Position numbers and translations under genes: made by a program
From: Streptomyces agglomeratus
Lineage (GTDB): Bacteria; Actinomycetota; Actinomycetes; Streptomycetales; Streptomycetaceae
Length of the DNA: 64,000 bases
Direction of reading: 5' to 3'
Assembly (NCBI RefSeq): GCF_001746415.1
Contig: NZ_MEHJ01000001.1
Span: forward strand, 5,710,501 to 5,774,500
Notes under the pieces: generated by a model
The model's database searches: none
Told to the model about the DNA's origin: nothing
What the model saw: the letters and a program-made list of their open reading frames with translations, nothing else
Part shown: one piece after another, positions 26,851 to 35,486 of the stretch
Position numbering within the stretch: position 1 is the first letter of the stretch
Layout of the letters: each line of letters opens with the position of its first letter

Positions 26851-27309
26851 ATGGCGGAACACACCAGCTCGAGCATCACGATCGAGGCGGCACCGGCCGA
26901 CGTGATGGGCGTGATCGCCGACTTCGCCCGCTACCCCGAGTGGACCGGCGAGGTGAAGGAGGCCGAGGTCCTCGCCACCGACGCCAAGGGCCGCGCCGAG
27001 CAGGTACGCCTGCTCCTCGACGCCGGCGCGATCAAGGACGACCACACCCTCGCGTACACCTGGACCGGCGAGAACCAGGTCAGCTGGACGCTGGTCAAGT
27101 CGCAGATGCTGCGCGCCCTCGACGGCTCGTACACCCTCGCCCCGGCGGGCGGCGGCGACCGTACCGAGGTCACCTACCAGCTGACCGTCGACGTCAAGAT
27201 CCCCATGCTCGGCATGATCAAGCGCAAGGCCGAGAAGGTCATCATCGACCGCGCTCTGGCCGGCCTCAAGAAGCGCGTCGAGAGCAACCCGAGCCACCCG
27301 AAGGTCTGA
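26851..27309 (+). CDS. SRPBCC (START-like) family protein
   Basis: The 152-residue protein has the polyketide cyclase/START-like pattern: an N-terminal strand (SSSITIEAAPADVMGVIADF), YPEWTGEVKE in the typical early helix-loop, and a long C-terminal helix (IIDRALAGLKKRVES). Such folds bind hydrophobic ligands; none can be assigned. ATG 26851 has CTGGAGGAG before it. It begins a likely operon with the GET3-like gene, which starts 7 bp after its stop. Confidence 0.85.
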   Translation: MAEHTSSSITIEAAPADVMGVIADFARYPEWTGEVKEAEVLATDAKGRAEQVRLLLDAGAIKDDHTLAYTWTGENQVSWTLVKSQMLRALDGSYTLAPAGGGDRTEVTYQLTVDVKIPMLGMIKRKAEKVIIDRALAGLKKRVESNPSHPKV

Positions 27310-27316
27310 AGCCCTG

Positions 27317-28525
27317 ATGCGTACGGTCCTCGTCACCGGTCCCGGCGGCGCGGGCCGCACCACCGTCGCCGCGGCCACCGCCCTGGCGGCCGCGCGGGAC
27401 GGGCAGCGCGTGCTGATCCTCTCCAGCGACCCGGCGGACACCCTCGGGGCCGCCCTGGGCATAGCCACCGGACCCGTGCCCGCCGAGGCCGCGCCGGGCC
27501 TGTGGGCCGCGCGGGCCGACTCCGGCGCCCAGTTCCGCGCCGAACTCGTCGCTCTCCAGGAGCGCGCGGCCTCCGTACTCGACCTGCTCGGGGCGAACCG
27601 CCTGGCCGCCGAGGAACTGACCGAGCTCCCGGGCAGCGAACAGTTCGCCCTGCTGCGCGCCCTGCGGCTGTGCGCTCAGGCGCCGGCGTCCGGTCCGGCG
27701 TACGACCTCGTGGTCGTCGACCTGCCGCCGCTGCACGCAGCCCTCGCCACTCTCGCGCTCCCCGAGCAGCTGCGCCGTTACCTGCGCCGGCTGCTTCCGG
27801 CCGAGCGGCAGGCGGCCCGCGCTCTGCGGCCCATGATCGCCCAGCTCGCCGGGGTCCCGATGCCGGCGCAGTGGCTGTACGAGACGGCCGCCCGCTGGGA
27901 CGGGGAACTGGCCGCCGTCGAGGCGCTGCTCGCGCACGCGGACACGACGGTACGGCTGGTGGCCGAGCCGGGACCGGCGGGAGCCGACGCGCTGCGCACC
28001 GCACGCACCGGCCTGGCCCTCTTCGGCCTGCGCGTCGAGGCGGTGACGGCGAACCGGACGCTGCCGCGCGACTCCCCGGACACCTGGTTCGCGTCGCTCG
28101 CCGCCCAGCAGCACAAGTGCCTGGCCGAGTGGTCCGACGCGTGGCGGCCGGTGGCTCCGGTCCGCGAGGTCCGCCACCTGGGCGCCGACCCGCGCGGTCT
28201 GGACGACCTCGACGCGCTGGCGGCGGACGGGACGCTGGCGGTGGAACCGGCGCGCGAGGACGCGGACGAGCCCCGGTCCGTGGAGGACCGGATCGCCGAG
28301 GACGGCTTCCTCGTCTGGCACCTGCCGCTGCCCGGGGCCGTCAAGGAGGAGCTCGGCCTGGTCCGCCGGGGCGACGAACTCGTCCTGGACGTGGGCCCGT
28401 TCCGCCGCGTGCTGCCCCTGCCCTCCGCCCTGCGCCGCTGTGACGTCTCGGGCGCGGGCCTGACCGACGGCGTACTGAAGGTGCGCTTCACGCCCGACCC
28501 CCGGCTGTGGCCCCGGACGAAGTGA
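27317..28525 (+). CDS. GET3/ArsA-family ATPase-like protein with altered P-loop
   Basis: The 402-residue protein matches actinobacterial GET3/ArsA-like proteins. The P-loop reads GPGGAGRTT, so the usual Lys before the last Thr pair is Arg, and the signature Lys of the deviant Walker A is also absent. SSDPADTLGAALG (switch region) and VVDLPPLHA follow. The last ~80 residues (EDGFLVWHLPLPG onward) form the ArsA HSP20-like beta domain. Mycobacteria have a paired GET3-like complex in which subunits differ in the P-loop, so this may be a regulatory subunit. Membrane-protein targeting or stress roles are only guesses. Confidence 0.8.
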   Translation: MRTVLVTGPGGAGRTTVAAATALAAARDGQRVLILSSDPADTLGAALGIATGPVPAEAAPGLWAARADSGAQFRAELVALQERAASVLDLLGANRLAAEELTELPGSEQFALLRALRLCAQAPASGPAYDLVVVDLPPLHAALATLALPEQLRRYLRRLLPAERQAARALRPMIAQLAGVPMPAQWLYETAARWDGELAAVEALLAHADTTVRLVAEPGPAGADALRTARTGLALFGLRVEAVTANRTLPRDSPDTWFASLAAQQHKCLAEWSDAWRPVAPVREVRHLGADPRGLDDLDALAADGTLAVEPAREDADEPRSVEDRIAEDGFLVWHLPLPGAVKEELGLVRRGDELVLDVGPFRRVLPLPSALRRCDVSGAGLTDGVLKVRFTPDPRLWPRTK

Positions 28526-28606
28526 ACCGCCTGCCACCGTTCGGGTAACGTCGGGGGTACGAGGCCTGCGTACCGTACGGGCCGCCGCCTGCCGCAGGAG
28601 TCCGCC

Positions 28607-29089
28607 ATGAGCGATGCCACCGAGCGTCCAGAAGCCGCCGAGGCCCCCGAAGCCGACGCGTGGGCGAAGGCTTGCGCCGAGGACCTCGCCGCCGAGCGGG
28701 CCCGCCGCCGCGCCGACACCGGCGGGGCGCAGCCGGGGTCCGCGGGCGAGGAACTGCGCAAGCTCCTCGACGCCGTCGCCGACAAGGTCACCTCGCTCCA
28801 GTCGTCGCTGCCCGGCATGGCCGCGCAGGGCACGGTCAGCCAGCTCATCAACCAGGCGAAGTCCGCCGTCGAGCCCGTCATAGAGCGCAACCCGGAGGTC
28901 TTCGACCACCTGGCCGCGGCCGGAAACGAGCTGCTGGCCGCCTACCGCTCGGCCGTCCAGGGCCAGGAGGGCCGCTGGACCCGCGGGCCCGCGCGGCCGG
29001 CGGACCGCGAGGACGGGAAGTACGACGGAAACGACGGAGACGACGGTCCCGAAGGCCCTTCGTCGAGCAAGCACATCGACCTGGACTGA
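28607..29089 (+). CDS. Conserved hypothetical protein (DUF5304-like)
   Basis: This 160-residue acidic, Ala-rich protein has a helical centre (about 45-115: GEELRKLLDAVADKVTSLQ and later amphipathic helices) and a low-complexity Asp/Gly-rich tail ending SSKHIDLD. There is no signal peptide or membrane segment. It lies between the GET3-like gene and glucokinase, an order I associate with Streptomyces, but no function is known. The start is ATG 28607. Confidence 0.75.
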   Translation: MSDATERPEAAEAPEADAWAKACAEDLAAERARRRADTGGAQPGSAGEELRKLLDAVADKVTSLQSSLPGMAAQGTVSQLINQAKSAVEPVIERNPEVFDHLAAAGNELLAAYRSAVQGQEGRWTRGPARPADREDGKYDGNDGDDGPEGPSSSKHIDLD

Positions 29090-29145
29090 GCTGCCACTCG
29101 GGTACGGTTGCCCTTAGCGGGGCTCGACCGAAAACTGAGGGACAC

Positions 29146-30087
29146 ATGGGACTCACCATCGGCGTCGACATCGGCGGCACGAAGATCGCGGCAGGCGTGG
29201 TCGACGAAGAGGGCACCATTCTCGACACGCACAAGGTGCCGACGCCGCCGACCGCCGAAGGCATCGTCGACGCGATCTGCGCGGCCGTCTCCGAGGCGGG
29301 CAAGGGCCACCAGATCGACGCGGTCGGCATCGGGGCCGCGGGTTACGTCGACGACAAGCGCGCCACCGTCCTGTTCGCGCCCAACATCCACTGGCGGCAC
29401 GAGCCGCTGAAGGACAAGGTCGAGCAGCGCGTCGGCCTGCCCGTCGTCGTGGAGAACGACGCGAACGCCGCCGCCTGGGGCGAGTACCGGTTCGGAGCGG
29501 GCAAGGGCCACGAGGACGTCATCTGCATCACCCTCGGCACCGGCCTCGGCGGCGGCATCATCATCGGCAACAAGCTGCGCCGCGGACGCTTCGGCGTGGC
29601 CGCCGAGTTCGGCCACATCCGGGTCGTCCCCGACGGCCTGCTGTGCGGCTGCGGCAGCCAGGGCTGCTGGGAGCAGTACGCGTCCGGGCGGGCCCTCGTC
29701 CGGTACGCCAAGCAGCGCGCCAACGCCACCCCCGAGAACGCGAAGATCCTCCTTGCCCTCGGCGACGGTACGGCCGCGGGCATCGAGGGCAAGCACGTCA
29801 GCGCCGCGGCGCGGCAGGGCTGCCCGGTGGCCGTGGACTCGTTCCGCGAGCTGGCCCGGTGGGCGGGCGCGGGCCTGGCCGACCTGGCCTCGCTCTTCGA
29901 CCCGTCGGCGTTCATCGTCGGCGGCGGTGTCTCGGACGAGGGCGAGCTGGTGCTCGACCCGATCCGCAAGTCATTCCGGCGCTGGCTGATCGGCGGCCAG
30001 TGGCGTCCGCACGCGCAGGTGCTCGCCGCTCAGCTGGGCGGCAAGGCCGGCCTGGTCGGCGCGGCGGACCTGGCGCGCCAGGGCTGA
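29146..30087 (+). CDS. glkA: ROK-family glucokinase
   Basis: The 313-residue enzyme phosphorylates glucose with ATP and, in Streptomyces, GlkA is central to carbon catabolite repression. Motifs: phosphate-1 DIGGTKIAAG at the N-terminus, the glucose-binding VENDANAAAWGEY, GTGLGGGIIIGN, the HxxGH-type EFGHIRV, and the ROK zinc motif CGCGSQGCWEQYASG. Length and context match glkA of S. coelicolor. ATG 29146 is the start. A terminator hairpin follows directly. Confidence 0.95.
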   Translation: MGLTIGVDIGGTKIAAGVVDEEGTILDTHKVPTPPTAEGIVDAICAAVSEAGKGHQIDAVGIGAAGYVDDKRATVLFAPNIHWRHEPLKDKVEQRVGLPVVVENDANAAAWGEYRFGAGKGHEDVICITLGTGLGGGIIIGNKLRRGRFGVAAEFGHIRVVPDGLLCGCGSQGCWEQYASGRALVRYAKQRANATPENAKILLALGDGTAAGIEGKHVSAAARQGCPVAVDSFRELARWAGAGLADLASLFDPSAFIVGGGVSDEGELVLDPIRKSFRRWLIGGQWRPHAQVLAAQLGGKAGLVGAADLARQG

Positions 30088-30099
30088 CGCCGTTGCCCG

Positions 30100-30132
30100 T
30101 GCCCGCCGTGCCCCCTTGGGGTGCGGCGGGCA
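30100..30132 (+). terminator. Terminator after glkA
   Basis: TGCCCGCCG (30100-30108) pairs with CGGCGGGCA (30124-30132), with an inner CCCC/GGGG pairing, and TTTCC follows. It lies just before the next gene's start at 30152. Confidence 0.65.
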
Positions 30133-30151
30133 TTTCCGTATCGTGATCGAC

Positions 30152-30904
30152 ATGGCGACGAGCCCGATCAGTACGCTGCCCGAGTCCCGCACCGAGGCCG
30201 ACGGTTCGGCCGTCATCCGTGTGCTCAGCTACAACATCCGCTCGATGCGCGACGACCGGGAGGCGCTGGCCCGGGTCATCGGTGCCTGCGAGCCCGACCT
30301 GGTCCTCATTCAGGAGGCGCCGCGCTTCTTCCGCTGGCGCAAGCACGCCGCGTGGCTCGCCGCCCACAGCGACCTGGTGACGCTCGGCGGTGGAGCGACC
30401 GCTTCCGGCCCGCTGCTGCTGTGTTCGCTGCGGGTGACGGTGGAGCGTACGGACGATGTCCTGCTGCCGCGTACGCCGGGGCTGCACCAGCGGGGGTTCG
30501 CGACGGCGGTGGTGCGGATCGGGGGCGCGAGACTCGGCGTACTGAGCTGCCACCTCAGCCTCCAGCGCGAGGAGCGGTACGCCCAGGGCGGGATGCTGCT
30601 GGACCGCCTCGAAGCCATGGGCGTCCCGCACGCCGTGGCCGGCGGCGACCTCAACGAACGCCCCGACGGGCGGACTTTCCGCCGGCTGGCGGGGGAGCTC
30701 CAGGACTGCTGGGCGGTGAAGCCGTGGGGCGGCGAGTACACCTCGACCCCGGACGACCCGCACCAGCGCATCGACGCGGTCTTCGCGACCGAGGGGATCG
30801 AAGTCCTGGGCTGCGGCGTCCCGTTGGGCCTTCCGGAGGCCGACGTACGCGCGGCCACGGACCACCTCCCGGTCCTGGCGGCGCTGCGCGTACCGGCGTC
30901 CTGA
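30152..30904 (+). CDS. Endonuclease/exonuclease/phosphatase family protein
   Basis: This 250-residue protein has the EEP fold motifs: LSYNIRSM at the first strand, LVLIQEAP with the metal-binding Glu, LSCHLSL, GGDLNERPDG (catalytic Asp-Asn) and ATDHLPVLA (terminal Asp-His). Family members cut nucleic acids, phosphoinositides or sphingomyelin; the substrate here is unknown. No signal peptide is seen, so it is probably cytoplasmic. ATG 30152 is preferred over upstream in-frame codons, which overlap the glkA terminator. Confidence 0.87.
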   Translation: MATSPISTLPESRTEADGSAVIRVLSYNIRSMRDDREALARVIGACEPDLVLIQEAPRFFRWRKHAAWLAAHSDLVTLGGGATASGPLLLCSLRVTVERTDDVLLPRTPGLHQRGFATAVVRIGGARLGVLSCHLSLQREERYAQGGMLLDRLEAMGVPHAVAGGDLNERPDGRTFRRLAGELQDCWAVKPWGGEYTSTPDDPHQRIDAVFATEGIEVLGCGVPLGLPEADVRAATDHLPVLAALRVPAS

Positions 30905-30915
30905 CCCCGTTCCGT

Positions 30916-30951
30916 CCTCCCCACCGGGGCGGCATTCCCCGGCGGGGGAGG
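30916..30951. terminator. Bidirectional terminator, EEP gene / hypothetical gene
   Basis: CCTCCCCACCGGGG (30916-30929) and CCCCGGCGGGGGAGG (30937-30951) pair almost perfectly between two convergent genes. Confidence 0.65.
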
Positions 30952-30970
30952 GCGGTGGCACCAGCGGCCC

Positions 30971-31705
30971 CTAGACCACGGCGCCGCGGCCCGGGTCGTC
31001 GTCCTCGTCGTCGCCGTGTGCCATCCGTGCCACGAGCGTGGCGAAACCGCCGAGGAAGCCGCCGACGCCGAGCGTCGTCAGCCACCACGTCATGTCCCAC
31101 TGGAGCAGCACCGCGGCGAGCAGCAGCACCGGGCCGCCGATGACGGCGAGCCAGGCGAACCGGGACGTGGTGTCGGCGGGCGGCAGCGGCGGCGGCTCCG
31201 GTGGCACGAAGTGGCCCTCGTCGCTCTCGTCGAGGTCCTCGTCGTCCGGCTCCTCCAGCGAGTAGTTGCGCGGGCCGCCGACGCCGGGCGCGAAGACGAC
31301 GGAGCTGCCGAGCGGTCTCTCCCCGTCCGGCGCGGCGCCGGTCTCGGTGGCCGGCCCCGCGGGATCGGCCCCTTCCTGCCCGGCCGTTCCTTCGGCGTCC
31401 TTCTTCAGCGACTTCTCCGGCCGTTCACCGCCGGTGCTCTGGCCGTCGGCGCTGTTGAAGTCGCCCTCCGGCAGGGCGAGGTCCTCTATCGACTTGAACG
31501 GCTTGGCGCCCGGCGGGTCCGGCGGCTCCTCGCCGTACCCCGCGACGATCGCGGCCCACGCCGCGTCCTCGTCGACGGGCTTCGCCGCGGACGCGGCTCC
31601 TGACGCGGCCCCGGCTGCGGCGGCGGCCGCAGTCGTGTCCGCCGCCGTCTCCTCCGGCTCCCGCTCCTCTTCGCGGCCCGCGGGCTCCGCGTCGTGCTCA
31701 GCCAC
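30971..31705 (-). CDS. Hypothetical protein with acidic tail and two membrane helices
   Basis: The 244-residue protein starts at GTG 31705, overlapping the end of the esterase gene by 8 bp. Residues ~1-170 are low-complexity, rich in Ala, Glu, Pro and Gly, with no fold seen. Two hydrophobic helices follow (FAWLAVIGGPVLLLAAVLL and WLTTLGVGGFLGGFATLV, about 180-225), then an acidic tail DDEDDDPG. A cytoplasmic disordered N-terminus attached to a membrane hairpin is the simplest reading. Function is unknown. Confidence 0.7.
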   Translation of the reverse strand: MAEHDAEPAGREEEREPEETAADTTAAAAAAGAASGAASAAKPVDEDAAWAAIVAGYGEEPPDPPGAKPFKSIEDLALPEGDFNSADGQSTGGERPEKSLKKDAEGTAGQEGADPAGPATETGAAPDGERPLGSSVVFAPGVGGPRNYSLEEPDDEDLDESDEGHFVPPEPPPLPPADTTSRFAWLAVIGGPVLLLAAVLLQWDMTWWLTTLGVGGFLGGFATLVARMAHGDDEDDDPGRGAVV

Positions 31706-32477
31706 CGGTCGTGCTCCCCTTCTTCCCGACACTCGGAGCGAGGCGGCCGATGAACGCATAACTCTCGTCGAAGATCCGCTCCGCGTCATGGTCCAACGTC
31801 GCGACGTGGTAGCTCTGTTCCAGCAGGATCTCGGTGACGTCCGTCGACGAGACCCGGCTGAGGATGCGGGCCGAGTCCGCCGCCGGCACGACGTGGTCCT
31901 GCGGGCTGTGCAGCAGCAGCATCGGCTGGGTCACCTGGGGCAGCTCCGCGTCGACGAGCCGGAAGAAGTTCCGCACGGAGTGCGCCGCGTGCAGCGGGAC
32001 GCGGTCGTAGCCGACCTCTTCGACGCCCGCCTTCGCGATGTCACTGCGCAGACCCTTCGTCGTACGTACGAGATGACGGGCGACCGGCAGGGCGTACGCC
32101 GACAGGCCGTGCACCTTGTTCGCCGGGTTGACCACGGCGATGCCGGAGATCGCGTCCCCGTGCTTCGCGGCGAGGCGCAGCGTGAGCGCCCCGCCCATCG
32201 AGAGCCCGAACACGAAGACCTGTGCGCACCGCTCGCGCAGTACGCGCAGCTCGCGGTCGACCTCCGCGTACCAGTCCTGCCAGCCGGTGAGCTGCATGTC
32301 CTCCCAGCGGGTGCCGTGCCCGGGCAGCAGCGGCAGGGAGACAGTCAGCCCGCGCTCGGCCAGGTGGCCGGCCCAGGGGCGCAGCGACTGCGGGGAACCG
32401 GTGAAGCCGTGACAGAGGAGGACGCCGACCTCTCCGCCCTCGTGGCGGAACGGCTCGGCTCCAGGAAGGACCGGCAC
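31698..32477 (-). CDS. Alpha/beta hydrolase, carboxylesterase/monoacylglycerol lipase type
   Basis: The 259-residue protein resembles Est30-type carboxylesterases. It has VLLCHGFTGSPQSLRPW (oxyanion region), LPGHGTRWEDM, the nucleophile elbow FGLSMGGAL, Asp in LLLHSPQDHVVPA and the catalytic His in LEQSYHVATLD. It hydrolyses short-chain esters or monoacylglycerols. GTG 32477 is chosen because AGGAGA lies 6 bases before it and homologous proteins start with this PVLPGAEPF sequence; the longer frame has no such support. It is divergent from a lipid acyltransferase gene. Confidence 0.88.
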   Translation of the reverse strand: MPVLPGAEPFRHEGGEVGVLLCHGFTGSPQSLRPWAGHLAERGLTVSLPLLPGHGTRWEDMQLTGWQDWYAEVDRELRVLRERCAQVFVFGLSMGGALTLRLAAKHGDAISGIAVVNPANKVHGLSAYALPVARHLVRTTKGLRSDIAKAGVEEVGYDRVPLHAAHSVRNFFRLVDAELPQVTQPMLLLHSPQDHVVPAADSARILSRVSSTDVTEILLEQSYHVATLDHDAERIFDESYAFIGRLAPSVGKKGSTTGG

Positions 32478-32682
32478 CGGGGTCTCCTGTTCATGAGTGT
32501 GGGTCTGGGAACTGGACTGCGAAGAGGACTGCAAAAGAGGACTGCCGAAGAGGAGTCTCAGGATGCCCTTCACCGTACGCGACCGGACCGACACCGACCA
32601 GGTCCGTCGGGCGGCCTTGTGGGCGGGAGCGCAGGCCCGGCACGGGTTATGGTCTGTTCGACAGACAAGGGAAGGCACTCGG

Positions 32683-33453
32683 TTGATCTACGGCGCAATG
32701 AAGTTCTCCATCGGAGGGTCACTGAAGGTCGCCTTCAGGCCCTGGGTGGAGGGCCTCGAGAACATTCCCGCCGAGGGTCCCGCGATCCTGGCGAGCAACC
32801 ACCTGTCCTTCTCGGACTCCTTCTTCCTGCCGGCGGTCCTCGACCGCAAGGTCACCTTCATCGCCAAGGCCGAGTACTTCACCTCGCCCGGTGTGAAGGG
32901 AAAGCTCACCGCCGCCTTCTTCAAGGGCGTCGGCCAGCTCCCCGTGGACCGCTCGGGCGCGCGCGGCGCCGGTGAGGCGGCGATCAAGGCCGGTATCGAC
33001 GTGATCAAGGGCGGCGGCCTCTTCGGCATCTATCCGGAGGGCACCCGTTCGCCGGACGGCCGTCTGTACCGGGGCAAGCCGGGCGGCCTCGCCCGTGTGG
33101 CGCTCGCCACCGGCGCCCCCGTCATCCCGGTCGCCATGATCGACACCGAGAAGATCCAGCCGCCCGGCAAGGTCGTGCCCAAGCTGATGCGGCCGGGCAT
33201 CAGGATCGGCAAGCCGCTGGACTTCAGCCGCTACCACGGCATGGACGGCGACCGGTTCATCCTGCGCTCGGTGACCGACGAGGTCATGTACGAGATCATG
33301 AAGCTCTCGGGCCAGGAGTACGTCGACATCTACGCGACGGCGGCGAAGCGGCAGATCGCCGACGCGGAGAAGGCCGCCAAGGCGGAGAAGGCGGAGCTGG
33401 AGAAGGCCGAGAAGGCCGCGCAGGCCGGCAAGGCGGAACGGTCCGGCGCGTAA
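32683..33453 (+). CDS. 1-acyl-sn-glycerol-3-phosphate acyltransferase-like protein
   Basis: This 256-residue PlsC-family enzyme transfers an acyl group to lysophosphatidic acid or a related acceptor. The catalytic HX4D motif is NHLSFSD, and the substrate motif is FGIYPEGTRSPDG. The tail is a Lys/Ala/Glu-rich helix with AEKAA-type repeats (last ~35 residues), probably soluble. TTG 32683 is chosen because AAGGGAAGG lies 8 bases before it; ATG 32698 has no ribosome-binding site. Several Streptomyces genomes have a similar copy near the MacRS genes. Confidence 0.87.
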   Translation: MIYGAMKFSIGGSLKVAFRPWVEGLENIPAEGPAILASNHLSFSDSFFLPAVLDRKVTFIAKAEYFTSPGVKGKLTAAFFKGVGQLPVDRSGARGAGEAAIKAGIDVIKGGGLFGIYPEGTRSPDGRLYRGKPGGLARVALATGAPVIPVAMIDTEKIQPPGKVVPKLMRPGIRIGKPLDFSRYHGMDGDRFILRSVTDEVMYEIMKLSGQEYVDIYATAAKRQIADAEKAAKAEKAELEKAEKAAQAGKAERSGA

Positions 33454-33469
33454 CAGCGTCCGTCCAGGG

Positions 33470-34711
33470 GTGGGGATGATGGCCAGGGCTCAGCGCGAAC
33501 GTGTCGTGCGCATGTCGGTCGAGCAGCCGCTGTGGCGTGCGCTCACCGCCTACCGCGTGCTGACGATGCTCTACGCGGTGCTGCTGTTCGTCTTCACGCG
33601 GGACAAGTTCGAGCGTCCCGCCGTGGCCGTCGCGTTCCTCGCGGTGATGTCCGTCTGGACGCTCATCACGCTCCCCAAGGTGGCGAACGCGGCGAGCTGC
33701 ACCAAGCGCTTCCTCGTCGCCGACCTCGCCGTCGCCCTCACCGGCATCATGCTCACCCCGCTCGCCGACGCGCACGCGCAGCAGATCGACGGCGCCACCC
33801 TGCCGTCGATATGGACCGCGGGTTCCGTCCTCGCGTTCGCCATCAAGGGCGGCTGGCGCTGGGCCGCCTTCGCCTCCTCCTTCGTCGCCGCCGCGAACAT
33901 CGTCGAGCGCGGCGAGCCCAGCCGGGACACGTTCCACAACGTCCTGCTGGTGTGGGTCGCCTCCATCGCGATCGGTTACGTCGTCGAGGTCGCCCGCGCT
34001 TCCGAGCGCACCCTCGCCCGCGCCCTGGAGATCGAGGCGGCCACCCGCGAACGGGAGCGCCTCGCCCGCGACATCCACGACAGCGTGCTCCAGGTGCTCG
34101 CCATGGTGCAGCGGCGGGGCACCGCGCTCGGCGGCGAGGCGGCCGAGCTCGGCAGGATGGCCGGCGAGCAGGAAGTCGCCCTGCGCACCCTGGTCTCCAG
34201 CGGCCTCGTGCCGGCGACGCGCGCCTCGGAGGACGCCGCGATGGGTGCGGTCGTCCGTACGGTCGAGGTGGACGAGGACGAGGGCGGCCCCGGGCGGGAC
34301 ACCCGCCCCTGCGACCTGCGTTCGCTGCTCGCCCCGCACGCCGGGTCGAAGGTCAGCTTCGCCGAGCCCGGCGCCCCGGTCCTGCTGGAGGCGGCGGCCG
34401 CGAGGGAGCTGGCGGCGGCTGTCAGTGCCGCACTGGACAATGTGCGCAGGCACGCCGGGGACGACGCCCAGGCGTGGATCCTGGTCGAGGACTGGCCGGA
34501 AGAAGTAATCGTGACGGTACGGGACGACGGCCCCGGCATCCCGGAGGGCCGGCTCGCGCAGGCGGAGGGGGAGGGGCGGCTCGGCGTCGCCCTGTCGATC
34601 CGGGGGCGGCTGCGGGACATCGGCGGAACGGCCGAGCTGATCTCGGTACCGGGGCAGGGCACGGAAGTAGAACTGAAGGTTCCACGGGGGAAGGCAGGAC
34701 AGGCGCGATGA
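33470..34711 (+). CDS. macS: Membrane sensor histidine kinase, MacS-like
   Basis: The 413-residue protein has about five N-terminal membrane helices (~25-165), a HisKA_3-type dimerisation region with RERLARDIHDSVLQVL around the phospho-acceptor His, and an HATPase domain with ALDNVRRHAGDD and VTVRDDGPGIPEGRL. It is the sensor partner of the NarL-type regulator that overlaps it by four bases. Gene order and sequence suggest the MacRS system, known in S. coelicolor to affect morphology and actinorhodin. The stimulus is unknown. Confidence 0.88.
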   Translation: MGMMARAQRERVVRMSVEQPLWRALTAYRVLTMLYAVLLFVFTRDKFERPAVAVAFLAVMSVWTLITLPKVANAASCTKRFLVADLAVALTGIMLTPLADAHAQQIDGATLPSIWTAGSVLAFAIKGGWRWAAFASSFVAAANIVERGEPSRDTFHNVLLVWVASIAIGYVVEVARASERTLARALEIEAATRERERLARDIHDSVLQVLAMVQRRGTALGGEAAELGRMAGEQEVALRTLVSSGLVPATRASEDAAMGAVVRTVEVDEDEGGPGRDTRPCDLRSLLAPHAGSKVSFAEPGAPVLLEAAAARELAAAVSAALDNVRRHAGDDAQAWILVEDWPEEVIVTVRDDGPGIPEGRLAQAEGEGRLGVALSIRGRLRDIGGTAELISVPGQGTEVELKVPRGKAGQAR

Positions 34712-35385
34712 GCGGCGAACAGCAGGCGATCAGAGTGATGGTGGTCGACGACCACCCGATGTGGCGGGACGCGGTCGCCCGCGACCTCGACGCGGCGGGC
34801 TTCGACGTGGTGGCGACGGCGGGCGACGGCCCGCAGGCCGTGCGCCGCGCCCTGGCCGTCAAACCCCAGGTCCTGGTCCTCGACCTCAACCTGCCGGGCA
34901 TGCCCGGCGTTCAGGTCTGCAAGGAGCTGGTCGGCGCGGACCCGGCGCTGCGCGTCCTGGTGCTCTCCGCGAGCGGCGAGCACGCCGACGTACTGGAAGC
35001 GGTGAAGTCGGGCGCGACGGGCTATCTGCTGAAGTCCGCGGGGCCCGACGAGCTCATCGACGCGGTCCGGCGCACGGCCGCCGGCGACCCGGTCTTCACG
35101 CCGGGGCTGGCCGGCCTGGTCCTCGGCGAGTACCGCCGGCTGGCCTCCGACCCGGCGCCCGCCGCCTCCTCGAACGAGCCGAAGGCGCCGCAGCTCACCG
35201 ACCGCGAGACCGAGGTGCTGCGGCTGGTCGCCAAGGGGCTCTCGTACAAGCAGATCGCCGAGCGCCTGGTGATCTCGCACCGCACCGTCCAGAACCACGT
35301 GCAGAACACCCTCGGCAAGCTCCAGCTGCACAACCGCGTGGAACTCGTCCGTTACGCGATCGAACGCGGCCTCGACGACGCCTAG
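34708..35385 (+). CDS. macR: NarL/LuxR-family response regulator, MacR-like
   Basis: The 225-residue protein has a receiver domain (VMVVDDHPMWRDAV, phospho-Asp in VLVLDLNLPGMPG, Lys in GYLLKSAGP) and a LuxR-type helix-turn-helix (LTDRETEVLRLVAKGLSYKQ... HRTVQNHVQNTLGKL). ATG 34708 overlaps the macS stop (ATGA). In S. coelicolor MacR activates membrane-protein genes for development; target sites in this window were not identified. Confidence 0.9.
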   Translation: MSGEQQAIRVMVVDDHPMWRDAVARDLDAAGFDVVATAGDGPQAVRRALAVKPQVLVLDLNLPGMPGVQVCKELVGADPALRVLVLSASGEHADVLEAVKSGATGYLLKSAGPDELIDAVRRTAAGDPVFTPGLAGLVLGEYRRLASDPAPAASSNEPKAPQLTDRETEVLRLVAKGLSYKQIAERLVISHRTVQNHVQNTLGKLQLHNRVELVRYAIERGLDDA

Positions 35386-35486
35386 TTCACCCCCTCCGCG
35401 CCCCGACGCCCCATGTCGCTGTGACCTGGGTCACCACTAGCGTGTCCGCCACACGGCACAGCTGGATGTGGCGAAGGGACGAAGTC

